Source: Pseudaquidulcibacter sp041917055 (lineage in GTDB: Bacteria; Pseudomonadota; Alphaproteobacteria; Caulobacterales; Aquidulcibacteraceae). Taken from it: a stretch of DNA of 64,000 bases. The notes beneath the pieces are model-generated. The model saw nothing but the letters and a program-made list of their open reading frames with translations. It did not search any database and had not been told where the DNA came from. Every line of letters starts with the position of its first letter. Position 1 is the stretch's first letter. The translations under genes were made by a program, and so were the position numbers. The stretch covers positions 62,001 to 126,000 of the forward strand of contig JAYRYJ010000010.1 of NCBI GenBank assembly GCA_041917055.1. Direction: 5' to 3'. Positions 42,715-51,658 of the stretch are shown piece by piece.

Positions 42715-44019
42715 CTAAAGGTCTAGAAGGCACTTCATTTGCAGTTTTTCTTGTCTTTTGTCTAGAAATGACGGGAAAAAGCGTTGAGTGTGAATTTCGT
42801 CAAACCATTTTAAAAGAAACCTTTCTCTGTCTTGAAAATTTCTCATTTGAAATTCCAAACCGTTTTGATCTTTGCGCGTGCTAGATTCATTGTGAGTTGC
42901 AAAACTATCATAATTTATCAAGTTCCTGCCACCCATTTTTTTTGCCTTTAGGCAAAAATCTAAATCAGAGCATTCGACTTCATATCCATTATCATAGCCA
43001 TTCAATTTGTCGAAAAAACTCTTTGACACAAATTGCGCTGCACCGGTTAATGCAGGAACTTCGTGGATCCCCGTAAAAATTTGGCGAAAAACAAATGAAT
43101 TTGTATCCATAGTGCGACCAATATGGCCCGCTATTCCACCAATTCCTAGACAAATTCCTAGATGTTGAGCGCGCAAATCCGGATATTTCATGGCCACGCC
43201 AACAACGGACTCTGGGTTAGCTTTCGCAATACCAGCATTTAACAAAATTTCATCCGCATTGGGAAAAACCACATCATCATTTAATAGGATAAGCATTTCC
43301 CTTTGTGCAAAAGACGCACCAAAATTTATTAGGCGTGAATAATTGAATTCGCCATCGTCGTGCAAAATTAACGCGCCTTTGCCTTCTAATTCTTTGCAAA
43401 TCCCAATTGTTTTTGGGCATTGGCACTTATGCAAAATTATTATTAATTGCGCGCCGTCATCCAAAATTTCGACCAGATTTTTGCGGCATAAATTACTAAA
43501 TGTCGTGAAACTATTTCGGGTGGGAACAATGATTGTGCAATCCTTGGCTTCCGCTTTGTGAAATGGGGTTTTGACAGCCTCAATTGGCCAAAAATTGGAC
43601 GCAAGAAAGGGCAAAACGACAGGCGAAATCAAAGACGAAATCCGTGAACAAATTCGTGCGGTGGCCCATGTCATTGAAGTCAATAGATTTGACGAGACGG
43701 TTGTTATTTTAGGGATTATCTGGTCGATTTTTCCGACTATATAAACGATAATTTCGCTTTCACCCATTTTGGGTGCAATTGCCAAAACCTGATTACCTTT
43801 GGAAAAATTTATGTATTCACGATACTCAATACCGTCACGAATTCGAACAATTTTTAAAGTGAAGAAATGATTTTTCTCTAGCCTTCCGACTTTAAGAAAT
43901 AGCGGCTTCTCGCCTTTCTCTAGGCGAATAAATTCGTGGATTTTGATTTGAGCCTTGGCCTCATTTCGCTCGGAATCAAGGGAATCATTCGCCATATTGT
44001 CAAACTTTTTATCGTGCAT
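42715..44019 (-). CDS. GT2 family glycosyltransferase, rhamnosyltransferase-like
   Basis: A 434-residue protein with a GT-A domain in its C-terminal two thirds: TIIVPTRNSFTTF (about 165), GEFNYSRLINFGA, MLILLNDDVVF (DxD, about 245), PALTGAAQFVSKSFFDKLNGYDNGYEVECSDLDFCLKAKKMGG, and HNES. The WbbL-like layout suggests transfer of a deoxyhexose. The N-terminal 150 residues are a separate beta-rich region. The ATG at 44019 follows the upstream stop by 2 bp and is preferred to a TTG at 44025. Confidence 0.85.
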   Translation of the reverse strand: MHDKKFDNMANDSLDSERNEAKAQIKIHEFIRLEKGEKPLFLKVGRLEKNHFFTLKIVRIRDGIEYREYINFSKGNQVLAIAPKMGESEIIVYIVGKIDQIIPKITTVSSNLLTSMTWATARICSRISSLISPVVLPFLASNFWPIEAVKTPFHKAEAKDCTIIVPTRNSFTTFSNLCRKNLVEILDDGAQLIIILHKCQCPKTIGICKELEGKGALILHDDGEFNYSRLINFGASFAQREMLILLNDDVVFPNADEILLNAGIAKANPESVVGVAMKYPDLRAQHLGICLGIGGIAGHIGRTMDTNSFVFRQIFTGIHEVPALTGAAQFVSKSFFDKLNGYDNGYEVECSDLDFCLKAKKMGGRNLINYDSFATHNESSTRKDQNGLEFQMRNFQDRERFLLKWFDEIHTQRFFPSFLDKRQEKLQMKCLLDL

Positions 44020-44021
44020 AA

Positions 44022-44600
44022 TCAATTAAATAGATTAAGTTTGGCGTATTGCAAAAGAATAATGGTTTTTGCGTCTTGAATTTCGAAATTCTCAATCATG
44101 GCGAAAGCATCATCAAAATTTATCTCGATAATTTCTATTTCTTCGCCTTCGTACGGATGTCCACCACCTTTGCTCACTTTGTCATTTTGCGAATATTGCG
44201 CGACAAAGAGATGCATTTTCTGCGTATTTGCGCCCGGGCTAACAAAGGCACGCATGACTTCCGTCACTTTTTCTATACGAAATCCGGTTTCTTCTTCGAT
44301 TTCCATTATCATGCGTGTGTGCGGATTTTCTTTTTCCAATAGCCCGGCTGGAACTTCAATAAAATGGTCTTCGTGACCGTTTAAATATGTTGGAAGGCGA
44401 AACTGACGAATTAGAATAATTGTGCGCTTTTCGAGATTATATAAAAGTGCCGCGACCCCATCGCCACAATCATATACCTCGCGCATTTGCTTTTGCCATT
44501 CATTGTTTTCGCGTAGATACAAAATATCATAGCGCTTAAGGCTAAAATGATTATCGCTTAAAACACTTATTTTCTGAACTTCGATTTTTGGGGCATCCAT
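44022..44600 (-). CDS. NUDIX hydrolase, GDP-mannose pyrophosphatase (NudK)-like
   Basis: A 192-residue enzyme with the Nudix box in GLLEKENPHTRMIMEIEEETGF (G-x5-E-x7-REUXEEXGU form, with Met and Ile in place of the usual Arg-Glu start). Before it is VYDCGDGVAALLYNLEKRTIILIRQFRLPTYLNGHEDHFIE, typical of the NudK/ADP-sugar subfamily. It would hydrolyse a nucleotide sugar such as GDP-mannose. Its place directly upstream of two glycosyltransferase genes supports a role in sugar-nucleotide balance. Confidence 0.83.
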   Translation of the reverse strand: MDAPKIEVQKISVLSDNHFSLKRYDILYLRENNEWQKQMREVYDCGDGVAALLYNLEKRTIILIRQFRLPTYLNGHEDHFIEVPAGLLEKENPHTRMIMEIEEETGFRIEKVTEVMRAFVSPGANTQKMHLFVAQYSQNDKVSKGGGHPYEGEEIEIIEINFDDAFAMIENFEIQDAKTIILLQYAKLNLFN

Positions 44601-44659
44601 GAAACTCTAATATTGGCTAAAGCCGAAAAAGCCAAGATGATTCCCCATTTTAAAGCGTC

Positions 44660-44821
44660 TAGCGCATTTCCCGCTTTAGCTGACCCAGATGCCGCCGCAA
44701 TTTTGGTTCAGCTTTTGTGTTAAATTTCTTCGGTAATATTGGAATATTCCCAAGAAATTTAATGCGAAAGATGGAGCAAAAGGGCAAGGCAGGTGGGTCA
44801 GCTAAAGTGGGAAATGGGCTA
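44660..44821 (+). repeat. H-family long hairpin repeat, copy H4
   Basis: A 162-bp hairpin. The outer arms AGCGCATTTCCC and TTTAGCTGACCCA match their partners at 25 of 27 positions. An inner TAAATTTCTT...AAGAAATTTA stem encloses TAATATTGGAATATTCCC. It has the same loop core and length as H1 but quite different arms, so arm pairing is kept while the sequence has changed. Confidence 0.75.
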
Positions 44822-44835
44822 AGCCTTCAAACGCC

Positions 44836-44862
44836 AAAAGCCCCCTTTTCGGGGGCTTTTGT
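44836..44862 (-). terminator. Intrinsic terminator after the P-II gene
   Basis: AAAAGCCCCC and GGGGGCTTTT form a 10-bp stem (6 GC pairs plus AT pairs) with loop TTTTC. It lies about 20 bp past the P-II stop and can act in both directions. Confidence 0.88.
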
Positions 44863-44879
44863 TCCAAGGGAAGGAAAAA

Positions 44880-45224
44880 TCAACCGGTAACGGCGGCTGC
44901 GTCTTTTTCGCCGGTACGAATTCTTAGTGCCGCCTCAACATCAAGGACGAATATTTTGCCATCGCCGATTTTTGAAGTATTTGCGGCCTGTGAAATCGCC
45001 TCAACCAAACCTTCAACAGCATCGTCATTGACCACCGCCTCAATTTTCACTTTTGGCAAAAGTTTAACTTCATATTCCGCACCGCGATAAACTTCGGTTT
45101 TTCCTTTTTGGCGGCCATAGCCACGAACTTCCGTAACAGTAAGACCCGAAACACCAACATCACCTGCCGCGTCCAAAACAGCGTCAAGGCGAGACGGCTT
45201 AATGATTGCCATAATCAATTTCAT
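44880..45224 (-). CDS. Nitrogen regulatory protein P-II (GlnB/GlnK type)
   Basis: A 114-residue signalling protein that senses 2-oxoglutarate, ATP/ADP and glutamine. It has the family motifs MAIIKPSRLDAVLDA, the T-loop EVRGYGRQKGKTEVYRGAEY with uridylylated Tyr51, and the C-terminal GDGKIFVLDVEAALRIRTGEKD. The ATG at 45224 is used; the frame upstream is non-coding. GlnB and GlnK cannot be told apart. Neither amtB nor glnA is next to it, which is unusual, since P-II genes are normally paired with one of them. Confidence 0.93.
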   Translation of the reverse strand: MKLIMAIIKPSRLDAVLDAAGDVGVSGLTVTEVRGYGRQKGKTEVYRGAEYEVKLLPKVKIEAVVNDDAVEGLVEAISQAANTSKIGDGKIFVLDVEAALRIRTGEKDAAAVTG

Positions 45225-45344
45225 ATAAACACCCCCAAAATCAAAAAAATCTCTAAACGACAATAAGTGATAAAGTGTTTTCCACATTATTCAAAGAAAA
45301 AGAAAATTGCGATTGCACAAAAGCGCACAATTTTTAGGCGACAA

Positions 45345-46088
45345 TCATTCATGTTTGCTGAAAATTGAGGCGGCATCCGCGGGCCTTAGCACTTTTAATT
45401 TTCGTGCGCTTTTGGGCGGCTCTATGAATTGCCGCTTAGAAAGTTCAAAATATAATAACCCGCCAAAGGTTGGGAATAGTTTCGGGCCGATTTTTTCAAA
45501 TCCGTCACTTATGGAATCATGCGCACCACAAAAAAGCGGCGGCGTGAATAAAACCCGTTTCGCACAATTCACGTTAAACATAGTATCGGACAATAATTTC
45601 ATTAATTGCGAGCGAGTAAAAGGGCGACCATGTCCAAATGGCGTTTTGTCACTTCGGGCCCAGGCACCGCGCCGATTGGGCAAAATTATTATCAACCGCC
45701 CTTCGGGCGCTAAGACCCGCCATAATTCGCGCAAAATCTGTTTCGGACTATCACTTTCCTCCAACGAATGTACACATAATATTTTGTCAAATTGCGCATC
45801 TTTGAACGGAAGAAATTGTGCCTCCCCGATAATATCGGGCTTTGCACTTTGACCAAGACCCAATAAGTCCGGCATTGGATTTTCGCCGAAAATCGGAAAA
45901 TAATTGATTGCAGTTTGCGGTCGTGAAATCAGTCTTTCTAAATGGGGAATGGTGAAGCCATATCCCAAAATGCTTTGATTGGAATTATTTGAAAAGTCGG
46001 CATCCAAATTTTCACAAAGGATTTTTAACGCTTTTTTTCCCGCGCCGCTTCTATAAAAATCCTTGAAATCTTTGAGCGAAACCTGCAT
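45345..46088 (-). CDS. Class I SAM-dependent methyltransferase
   Basis: A 247-residue protein with ILGYGFTIPHLERLI as a weak motif I, LPFKDAQFDKILCVHSLEES as motif II/post II and LRELWRVLAPEGRLIIILPNRRGAWARSDKTPFGHGRPFTRSQL. This arrangement matches a conserved alphaproteobacterial methyltransferase often found next to gloB, and here it is divergent from gloB by 26 bp. The substrate is unknown. A role with glutathione or methylglyoxal metabolism is only suggested by position. Confidence 0.8.
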   Translation of the reverse strand: MQVSLKDFKDFYRSGAGKKALKILCENLDADFSNNSNQSILGYGFTIPHLERLISRPQTAINYFPIFGENPMPDLLGLGQSAKPDIIGEAQFLPFKDAQFDKILCVHSLEESDSPKQILRELWRVLAPEGRLIIILPNRRGAWARSDKTPFGHGRPFTRSQLMKLLSDTMFNVNCAKRVLFTPPLFCGAHDSISDGFEKIGPKLFPTFGGLLYFELSKRQFIEPPKSARKLKVLRPADAASIFSKHE

Positions 46089-46114
46089 TATTTACCGATT
46101 CAACAAGGTCAAAA

Positions 46115-46879
46115 ATGATAGAGGTTTTTCAATTCCCCTGCCTTAAAGATAATTATGGCTTTATTCTAAAAAATTCGCAAACCGGAAACTGCCTCTGTAT
46201 CGATACGCCCGATGCCGATGCCATTATTAATTTTGCCGATCAAAACAGTCTAAAAATTTCGCACATATTTAATACACATTGGCATCCGGACCACGCCGGT
46301 GGCAATCAAAAAGTGGCCGATTATTTTGGTGCGCAATGTTATGGCCCCTGCGAAATCGCTAGTCACGGAATGCTTAATCATGTCGAACTTTTGGCTGGAC
46401 AGACACTTGATTTTGACGGCGTAAAAATCGAAACCATGGAATTATCCGGACACACTTTTTCACAAATTGGCTATTATTTGCCGGATGAGAAAATTGTTTT
46501 TGTCGGTGATGCTTTGTTTGTTTTGGGCTGCGGACGGCTTTTTGAGGGAACGCCAATAATGGCCTATGCGGCGATGTTACGCCTTCATGATTTGCCCCCC
46601 GATGTTTTGGTTTATTGTGCCCATGAATATTCATTGGCAAACGCAAAATTTTGCGCCTCATTAAACCTATCAAATCGGAAATTGGCAAAGCGTATCGTGG
46701 AAATTGAAAATCTGCGCGCCCAAAATCTTCCGACTGTTCCAACGAATATTGGCATTGAAAAAGCCACAAACCCTTTCATGCTCGCGGATTTAGAGAATTT
46801 GAAACGGGATTTGAATTTACACGGTCTAAGCAATGTCGATATTTTTGCCCATATTCGCAAACTTAAAGACAATTTTTAG
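46115..46879 (+). CDS. gloB: Hydroxyacylglutathione hydrolase (glyoxalase II)
   Basis: GloB hydrolyses S-lactoylglutathione to lactate and glutathione, completing methylglyoxal detoxification. The 254-residue metallo-beta-lactamase-fold protein has THWHPDHAGG (about 54-63), ELSGHTFSQIGYYLP, FVGDALFVLGCGRLFEGT (about 128-145) and CAHEYSLANAKF, giving all metal ligands. LRAQNLPTVPTNIGIEKATNPF near the C-terminus is the substrate region specific to glyoxalase II. Confidence 0.95.
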   Translation: MIEVFQFPCLKDNYGFILKNSQTGNCLCIDTPDADAIINFADQNSLKISHIFNTHWHPDHAGGNQKVADYFGAQCYGPCEIASHGMLNHVELLAGQTLDFDGVKIETMELSGHTFSQIGYYLPDEKIVFVGDALFVLGCGRLFEGTPIMAYAAMLRLHDLPPDVLVYCAHEYSLANAKFCASLNLSNRKLAKRIVEIENLRAQNLPTVPTNIGIEKATNPFMLADLENLKRDLNLHGLSNVDIFAHIRKLKDNF

Positions 46880-46894
46880 AGCATTTGGTTTGGT

Positions 46895-48373
46895 TTAAAA
46901 CCCCATCCAATTCTTTTTCTGCGCGCCTTCTTCTGTACCAAGATTTTCCAGTGAATGGACACTTATTTCATCAAGACCAGGATCGTCTGGCACAAAGTTT
47001 TCTTTGGCTTCGGACATTTCGGTTTTAACAGGTTCTGAAATCGGCTTTATGGTGCGCGCGGCATTAAAACGTTCAAGGCGCGGATGGATTAATACGCCAT
47101 TATCGCCATAGGCCTCGACCATTCGTGCCCAGTCTTCATCTTCATACAAAAATGCGTTTCCTTCGGGGTCAAGGTCGGACCAATCGGGTTCGCGTGGCGC
47201 GACGGCGGCCTTTTGCATATAATCATCATGCGCTTTTTTATCATTTTCCAAGATGGCAGCCTGCGCCGCAAGCGCCAGAAGCCTTGAAGTTGGTTTTTCT
47301 TTCAAAAGTCCTGTAAGAATTGATTTCGCCAATGCGGGTTCGTTATTGGCAATCGCATCCTCGATTTGCAAAATCTTGCTTTCGCGGTGATCGGGGCGCA
47401 ATTTTACCAGACCCTCCGCCCATTTAAGAATGTCCTTTTTATTCTCACCGGCTTTCAAGTCTTTATACGCCAGGGCGAGTGCTGGGTGCGGTTCTTGTGA
47501 CCAAGCATTTTCAATTGCCGAGGCCGCGGCCCAATCTTTTTTCAAAATATGATTAATACGCGCCGCCATTATTGCCGCGGGCGCAAAGCCCGGCGACACT
47601 TTTTGCGCGCGCAATGCACGCTCTTGAGAGGTTTCAAACTGCCCCTGTTTTTCAAAGCGATGCGCAGATGCGGTAAGAATAACGGCGCGGCGTCTTTGTG
47701 CAGTTTTTTTACCGATTAGGCCGCGCTTTTCAGCCTCGTCCAAAGTTGCGATTGCGCCTTCCCAATCGGCATTATTTATGCGTTCTTTGAACATCATTTC
47801 TAAAGGCCAAATTGCTTTTTTTGAAACTTGCAATGCGGCATCTGCGTGGGAAATTGCGGCGGCAAAATTGCCGGTTTTCGCGGCAATATCGGCAAGCCCC
47901 TTACGAGCTGCAGATTCAAAACCCGCAATTTGCGTCAATTCGCCATAAATTTTTTCGGCGGTCGCAGTATCTTCGGCACTGTTTGCGGCGCGGGCATAAA
48001 GCAATTTATGGGTTGGATTTTCCGACATCAAGGAATGCGCTTTTTGCGCATGGCGACGACTTTCAGAATTATCACCAGCGTCAGATGCCGCAAGTGACAG
48101 GCCGATTAATTCAATTGACTTCTTACGAGCTGCCTCAAGCTGTGATTTTTTCATTTTGGCGGGTAATGCAATGGTCCAGCCAATCAGACCCCAAAGTGCC
48201 GATAATAAAAGCGTAAGAATGAAAAGTGCCAAAGCCGCAACAATCGGACGCACCGAAATATCGGCACTTCCACCCTGATAGACAATTTCACCCTTTTGGG
48301 TCGCAAGCCACATGAAACCGCCACCCAAAGCCAATAATAGGAAAATAAAGAACGCGAGTCTTAAAATTCTCAT
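46895..48373 (-). CDS. hemY: HemY-like membrane protein with TPR region
   Basis: A 492-residue protein with two N-terminal membrane helices (about 5-20 and 42-65) followed by TPR-like helical repeats, as in the HemY_N family. This is the HemY of the proteobacterial hem cluster, not protoporphyrinogen oxidase; its molecular role is unclear. The C-terminal EPDWSDLDPEGNAFLYEDEDWARMVEAYGD is the conserved tail in Alphaproteobacteria. Its ATG overlaps the mic60 stop by ATGA. hemC and hemD, usual upstream partners, are missing here. Confidence 0.87.
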   Translation of the reverse strand: MRILRLAFFIFLLLALGGGFMWLATQKGEIVYQGGSADISVRPIVAALALFILTLLLSALWGLIGWTIALPAKMKKSQLEAARKKSIELIGLSLAASDAGDNSESRRHAQKAHSLMSENPTHKLLYARAANSAEDTATAEKIYGELTQIAGFESAARKGLADIAAKTGNFAAAISHADAALQVSKKAIWPLEMMFKERINNADWEGAIATLDEAEKRGLIGKKTAQRRRAVILTASAHRFEKQGQFETSQERALRAQKVSPGFAPAAIMAARINHILKKDWAAASAIENAWSQEPHPALALAYKDLKAGENKKDILKWAEGLVKLRPDHRESKILQIEDAIANNEPALAKSILTGLLKEKPTSRLLALAAQAAILENDKKAHDDYMQKAAVAPREPDWSDLDPEGNAFLYEDEDWARMVEAYGDNGVLIHPRLERFNAARTIKPISEPVKTEMSEAKENFVPDDPGLDEISVHSLENLGTEEGAQKKNWMGF

Positions 48374-49611
48374 CTTAAACCCCCGGCAGTTGAATTAGTA
48401 ACAGCATTTGTCGGGGCGACCTGGTTTGTCGGTGACGCATTTGTATTTGCCGCAGGTGGAATAATAGGAGGCGCGACGCTAGGCGCCATTTTTTCGGTCG
48501 CGAGGCCACGTTCTATCGCACCGCGCAATGCCGCTATTTTTGCCTCTAAATCAATACGCGATTTAGCGGCAGCGACCCATTTATCAATTTCTGTCGATTT
48601 CGGTGAAATCGCTTCTAATTCAATGATTGCACCTGAAAGGTCATTATTCGACAGTTTGGTTTTGGCATTTTCAAAATTAAGTGCCGCACCGGTTTTTTGA
48701 CCATCTTGCTTTTTCTCAACCTTGATAAGCCCCGAAAACATCGCCTTAAACCATGCACCAAGGTCTTTTGGTTTTTGCGCTAATTCTTGCGTAGTTTGAT
48801 AATTATTGGCAAGGTTTGCAAATTCCTGTTCCAATTGATTGCGATTTGGCGCACCGGTTTTTGATAGACTTTCTAAAGCCGCAATTTCAGGAAGGTTCGG
48901 CAAAGCAGCGCGAACCGCCTCAAACTCCGGCACAAAGGCACCGGAACGATTTGCAGCCTCCGCCAATGAGATAATGGCGAATGTCACTGCGGGTGATGGG
49001 GTTTTGGAAACCGTATTTTGTAATTCTTCGACCTTAACTTTAAGGGTCGCAATTTCAGCCTGCAATGATGCGATTATTGCCCCGCCGGTTCCGGTTGGGT
49101 CAAGCGCCGCAAGGCGGGTTTCAATAGCGGTTAATCGACCGCCCAAACCCGCAATTTCGGCTTTTAAAGGATCAAGATTGGCAATTTGTTGTGGTGGTGC
49201 GGCGGGTGCGTTAGGCGCAACGCTTGGTGTGCTTGCGCCATCGGTCTTTGGTGCGATTAACGGCAAAGGCGCGGCATTTTGGGCATTTTGCCCTAATTGC
49301 ACAGCGGTTTTAAGACCCGCAATATCGGTTCTTAACGACGCCAAATCCTTAGTAATTTCATCAGGGATTTTGGCATTTGGAACCGGAACATATTTTGCCA
49401 AACCCATTTTGGATATCAATTGCGGTTGGGAAAGTGCAAAAAGCGAAATATATGCACCGCCCAACGCCGCGCAAATCGACATTATTGAGGCGGTGAAAAA
49501 ACCAATGCCGCCACGTTTATGAATTATTTTTGTTTCGGCAGGGGCATGATATTCCGGAGTGGAAACAGATGCGGCTTGATTTTCAATCGATTCGGTGGCG
49601 TTTTCGGTCAT
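48370..49611 (-). CDS. Mic60/mitofilin homologue
   Basis: A 413-residue inner-membrane protein: short cytoplasmic N-terminus, one membrane helix (GFFTASIMSICAALGGAYISLFAL, about 39-62), a long periplasmic part with coiled coil (about 130-210, GLGGRLTAIETRLAAL...LQAEIATLKVKVEELQNTV) and a C-terminal mitofilin-like helical region. A Pro/Ala-rich tail follows. Alphaproteobacterial Mic60 shapes envelope or cytoplasmic membranes and is the ancestor of the mitochondrial cristae protein. It is usually encoded before hemY, as here. The ATG at 49611 is preferred. Confidence 0.82.
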   Translation of the reverse strand: MTENATESIENQAASVSTPEYHAPAETKIIHKRGGIGFFTASIMSICAALGGAYISLFALSQPQLISKMGLAKYVPVPNAKIPDEITKDLASLRTDIAGLKTAVQLGQNAQNAAPLPLIAPKTDGASTPSVAPNAPAAPPQQIANLDPLKAEIAGLGGRLTAIETRLAALDPTGTGGAIIASLQAEIATLKVKVEELQNTVSKTPSPAVTFAIISLAEAANRSGAFVPEFEAVRAALPNLPEIAALESLSKTGAPNRNQLEQEFANLANNYQTTQELAQKPKDLGAWFKAMFSGLIKVEKKQDGQKTGAALNFENAKTKLSNNDLSGAIIELEAISPKSTEIDKWVAAAKSRIDLEAKIAALRGAIERGLATEKMAPSVAPPIIPPAANTNASPTNQVAPTNAVTNSTAGGLR

Positions 49612-49723
49612 AATTTCTTTTATTCCCTTAAGCATAAATTGCAATCATAATTGAAAGTCAGGGCTTATCAAAGCCTTGATGCACCAAATTCAAAAATGTC
49701 GCATAGAAACCTCGAATATTGCC

Positions 49724-50389
49724 TCAATCCGCTATATCATTATTTTCTTCCGGCTTATCAAAATCAGCGCAAGGCGAAGTTTTGGACGCACCATTTGCCC
49801 CCCAACGACGAAATGACCTGCCATCAATATGAAACCGTGTGTAATTATAAAATCCAAGGCCGATACCGTATTTTTCGCCATATTTATTGTGAATACGACA
49901 CACCGTCTGTATCATATCTTCGCGGCGAATATGGGTTTTGGGTATCATATCAAGGGCGAAATATTGGGTATGCGCCGAACGTTTTGCACCGCCTGCGCAG
50001 GTATTTAATTCGGGATTGCGATAACCTGAAACCGCCTCCACCCGACCGATTTCGGGAATTATGAATTTATCGGTGAATTCCAAGGTCGTGACAATATTGG
50101 GCCAAAACTTATTAGGCGGCACTTCAAATGCGCCTTGGTTACAATCTTTCGCCATGCTTGCAGTGCGCAAAATCTGATAGGTCGGGAAAACACCAAAAAC
50201 ATGGTTGCGTGCCAAATATCTTTCAAATCTTTCGACCGCAATTGCATTATCGGGATTGGAAAATTTCCAATTTTCAAAACTCTCTTCCGAGAAAATCATA
50301 TCAACTGTGGCGCGCGAAAAAGTCAGTTTGGGCAGAAAGACCAAACCAAGCGCAGCAAAAACAGAAAAAATAAAGAAAAAAACCCGCAT
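49724..50389 (-). CDS. Peptidase M15-like (VanY/DacB-type) periplasmic protein
   Basis: A 221-residue protein with an N-terminal membrane anchor or uncleaved signal (FFFIFSVFAALGLVFL). The catalytic region EAVSGYRNPELNTCAGGAKRSAHTQYFALDM (about 125-155), with Ser-x-His and Asp, and YNYTRFHIDGRSFRRWG fit the zinc-binding D,D/L,D-carboxypeptidase M15 family. I infer a peptidoglycan-processing role. The ATG at 50389 is preferred since the anchor begins right after it. It is divergent from adhC. Confidence 0.78.
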   Translation of the reverse strand: MRVFFFIFSVFAALGLVFLPKLTFSRATVDMIFSEESFENWKFSNPDNAIAVERFERYLARNHVFGVFPTYQILRTASMAKDCNQGAFEVPPNKFWPNIVTTLEFTDKFIIPEIGRVEAVSGYRNPELNTCAGGAKRSAHTQYFALDMIPKTHIRREDMIQTVCRIHNKYGEKYGIGLGFYNYTRFHIDGRSFRRWGANGASKTSPCADFDKPEENNDIAD

Positions 50390-50506
50390 ACTCGTCAGTA
50401 TCAAAAAATTGCATTTCTAATAACAGAAATAGCTTGCAATACCCAATAAACTTATTGCAACATTCATGCAAATTACAAATCAAACCAACACTATGAAGAG
50501 GTAAAA

Positions 50507-51619
50507 ATGGAAACGCGCGCAGCAGTGGCATGGGAAGCATCAAAACCATTAACGATTGAAACCGTAAATTTGGACGACCCAAAAGATGGCGAGGTTTTGG
50601 TGGAAATTATGGCGACGGGAATTTGCCACACCGATGCATATACACTCTCCGGCCTTGATTCTGAAGGGAAATTCCCCGCGATTTTAGGACATGAAGGCGC
50701 GGGCATTGTGCGCGCGGTGGGTAAAGGCGTTACCAGTGTCAAGGAAGGCGACCACGTAATTCCGCTTTACACACCCGAATGCCGCGGTTGTAAAACTTGT
50801 CTTTCGCAGCGTTCAAACCTTTGCACCGCAATTCGTTCGACCCAAGGCCAAGGATTAATGCCAGATGGCACAAGTCGTTTTAGCCATGGCGGCAAAGAAG
50901 TCTTTCACTATATGGGCTGTTCGACATTCTCCAATTTCACGGTTTTGCCGGAAATTGCGGTTGCCAAAGTTCGTGAAGACGCCCCATTTGACAAAATCTG
51001 CTATATTGGTTGCGGCGTAACTACGGGCATTGGCGCGGTTATTTATACTGCCAAAGTCTGGCCTGGTGCGAATGTTGTGGTCTTTGGCCTTGGCGGGATT
51101 GGCCTTAATGTTATTCAAGGGGCGCGTATGGTTGGCGCTGATAAAATCATTGGCGTTGATATTAACCCATCAAAACAAGAAATGGCACGCAAATTCGGCA
51201 TGACGCATTTCATTAATCCTGCCGAAATTGGCAATGATAAAGTGGTGCAAGCAATTGTCGATTTAACCGGCGGCGGCGCGGATTTCTCTTTTGACGCCAC
51301 CGGAAACACAAATGTTATGCGCACCGCGCTTGAATGTTGCCATCGCGGTTGGGGCGAAAGCATTATTATTGGCGTTGCCGAGGCAGGCAAAGAAATTTCA
51401 ACCCGCCCATTCCAATTGGTCACTGGCCGCGTATGGAAAGGCACGGCCTTTGGCGGCGCACGTGGCAGAACCGATGTTCCCAAAATCGTTGATTGGTACA
51501 TGGAGGGCAAAATCAATATCGACGATTTAATCACGCACGTCATGCCCCTTGATGAAATTAATACCGCCTTTGATTTGATGCATGAGGGGAAATCAATACG
51601 GAGCGTGGTGACGTTTTAA
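50507..51619 (+). CDS. adhC: S-(hydroxymethyl)glutathione dehydrogenase / class III alcohol dehydrogenase
   Basis: A 370-residue zinc enzyme that oxidises the formaldehyde-glutathione adduct with NAD+. Catalytic zinc ligands are in GICHTDAYTLSG and GHEGAG; structural zinc ligands lie in CRGCKTCLSQRSNLC (about 92-106). NAD binding is in VVVFGLGGIGLNVIQGA, and the class III hallmark KGTAFGGARGRTDVPKIVDWYM is present. GAGG precedes the ATG. No formylglutathione hydrolase gene follows, so the next step must be coded elsewhere. Confidence 0.95.
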   Translation: METRAAVAWEASKPLTIETVNLDDPKDGEVLVEIMATGICHTDAYTLSGLDSEGKFPAILGHEGAGIVRAVGKGVTSVKEGDHVIPLYTPECRGCKTCLSQRSNLCTAIRSTQGQGLMPDGTSRFSHGGKEVFHYMGCSTFSNFTVLPEIAVAKVREDAPFDKICYIGCGVTTGIGAVIYTAKVWPGANVVVFGLGGIGLNVIQGARMVGADKIIGVDINPSKQEMARKFGMTHFINPAEIGNDKVVQAIVDLTGGGADFSFDATGNTNVMRTALECCHRGWGESIIIGVAEAGKEISTRPFQLVTGRVWKGTAFGGARGRTDVPKIVDWYMEGKINIDDLITHVMPLDEINTAFDLMHEGKSIRSVVTF

Positions 51620-51658
51620 TGAGTTAATCTGCGACGACAGAAAGGTGTTATCAAACAA

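Larger units (their letters stand above)
44601..44879. other. Intergenic region with repeat H4 and a terminator
   Basis: A 279-bp gap between the NudK-like gene and the P-II gene, both on the minus strand. It holds hairpin H4 (44660-44821) and the P-II terminator (44836-44862). No gene was seen. Confidence 0.7.
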
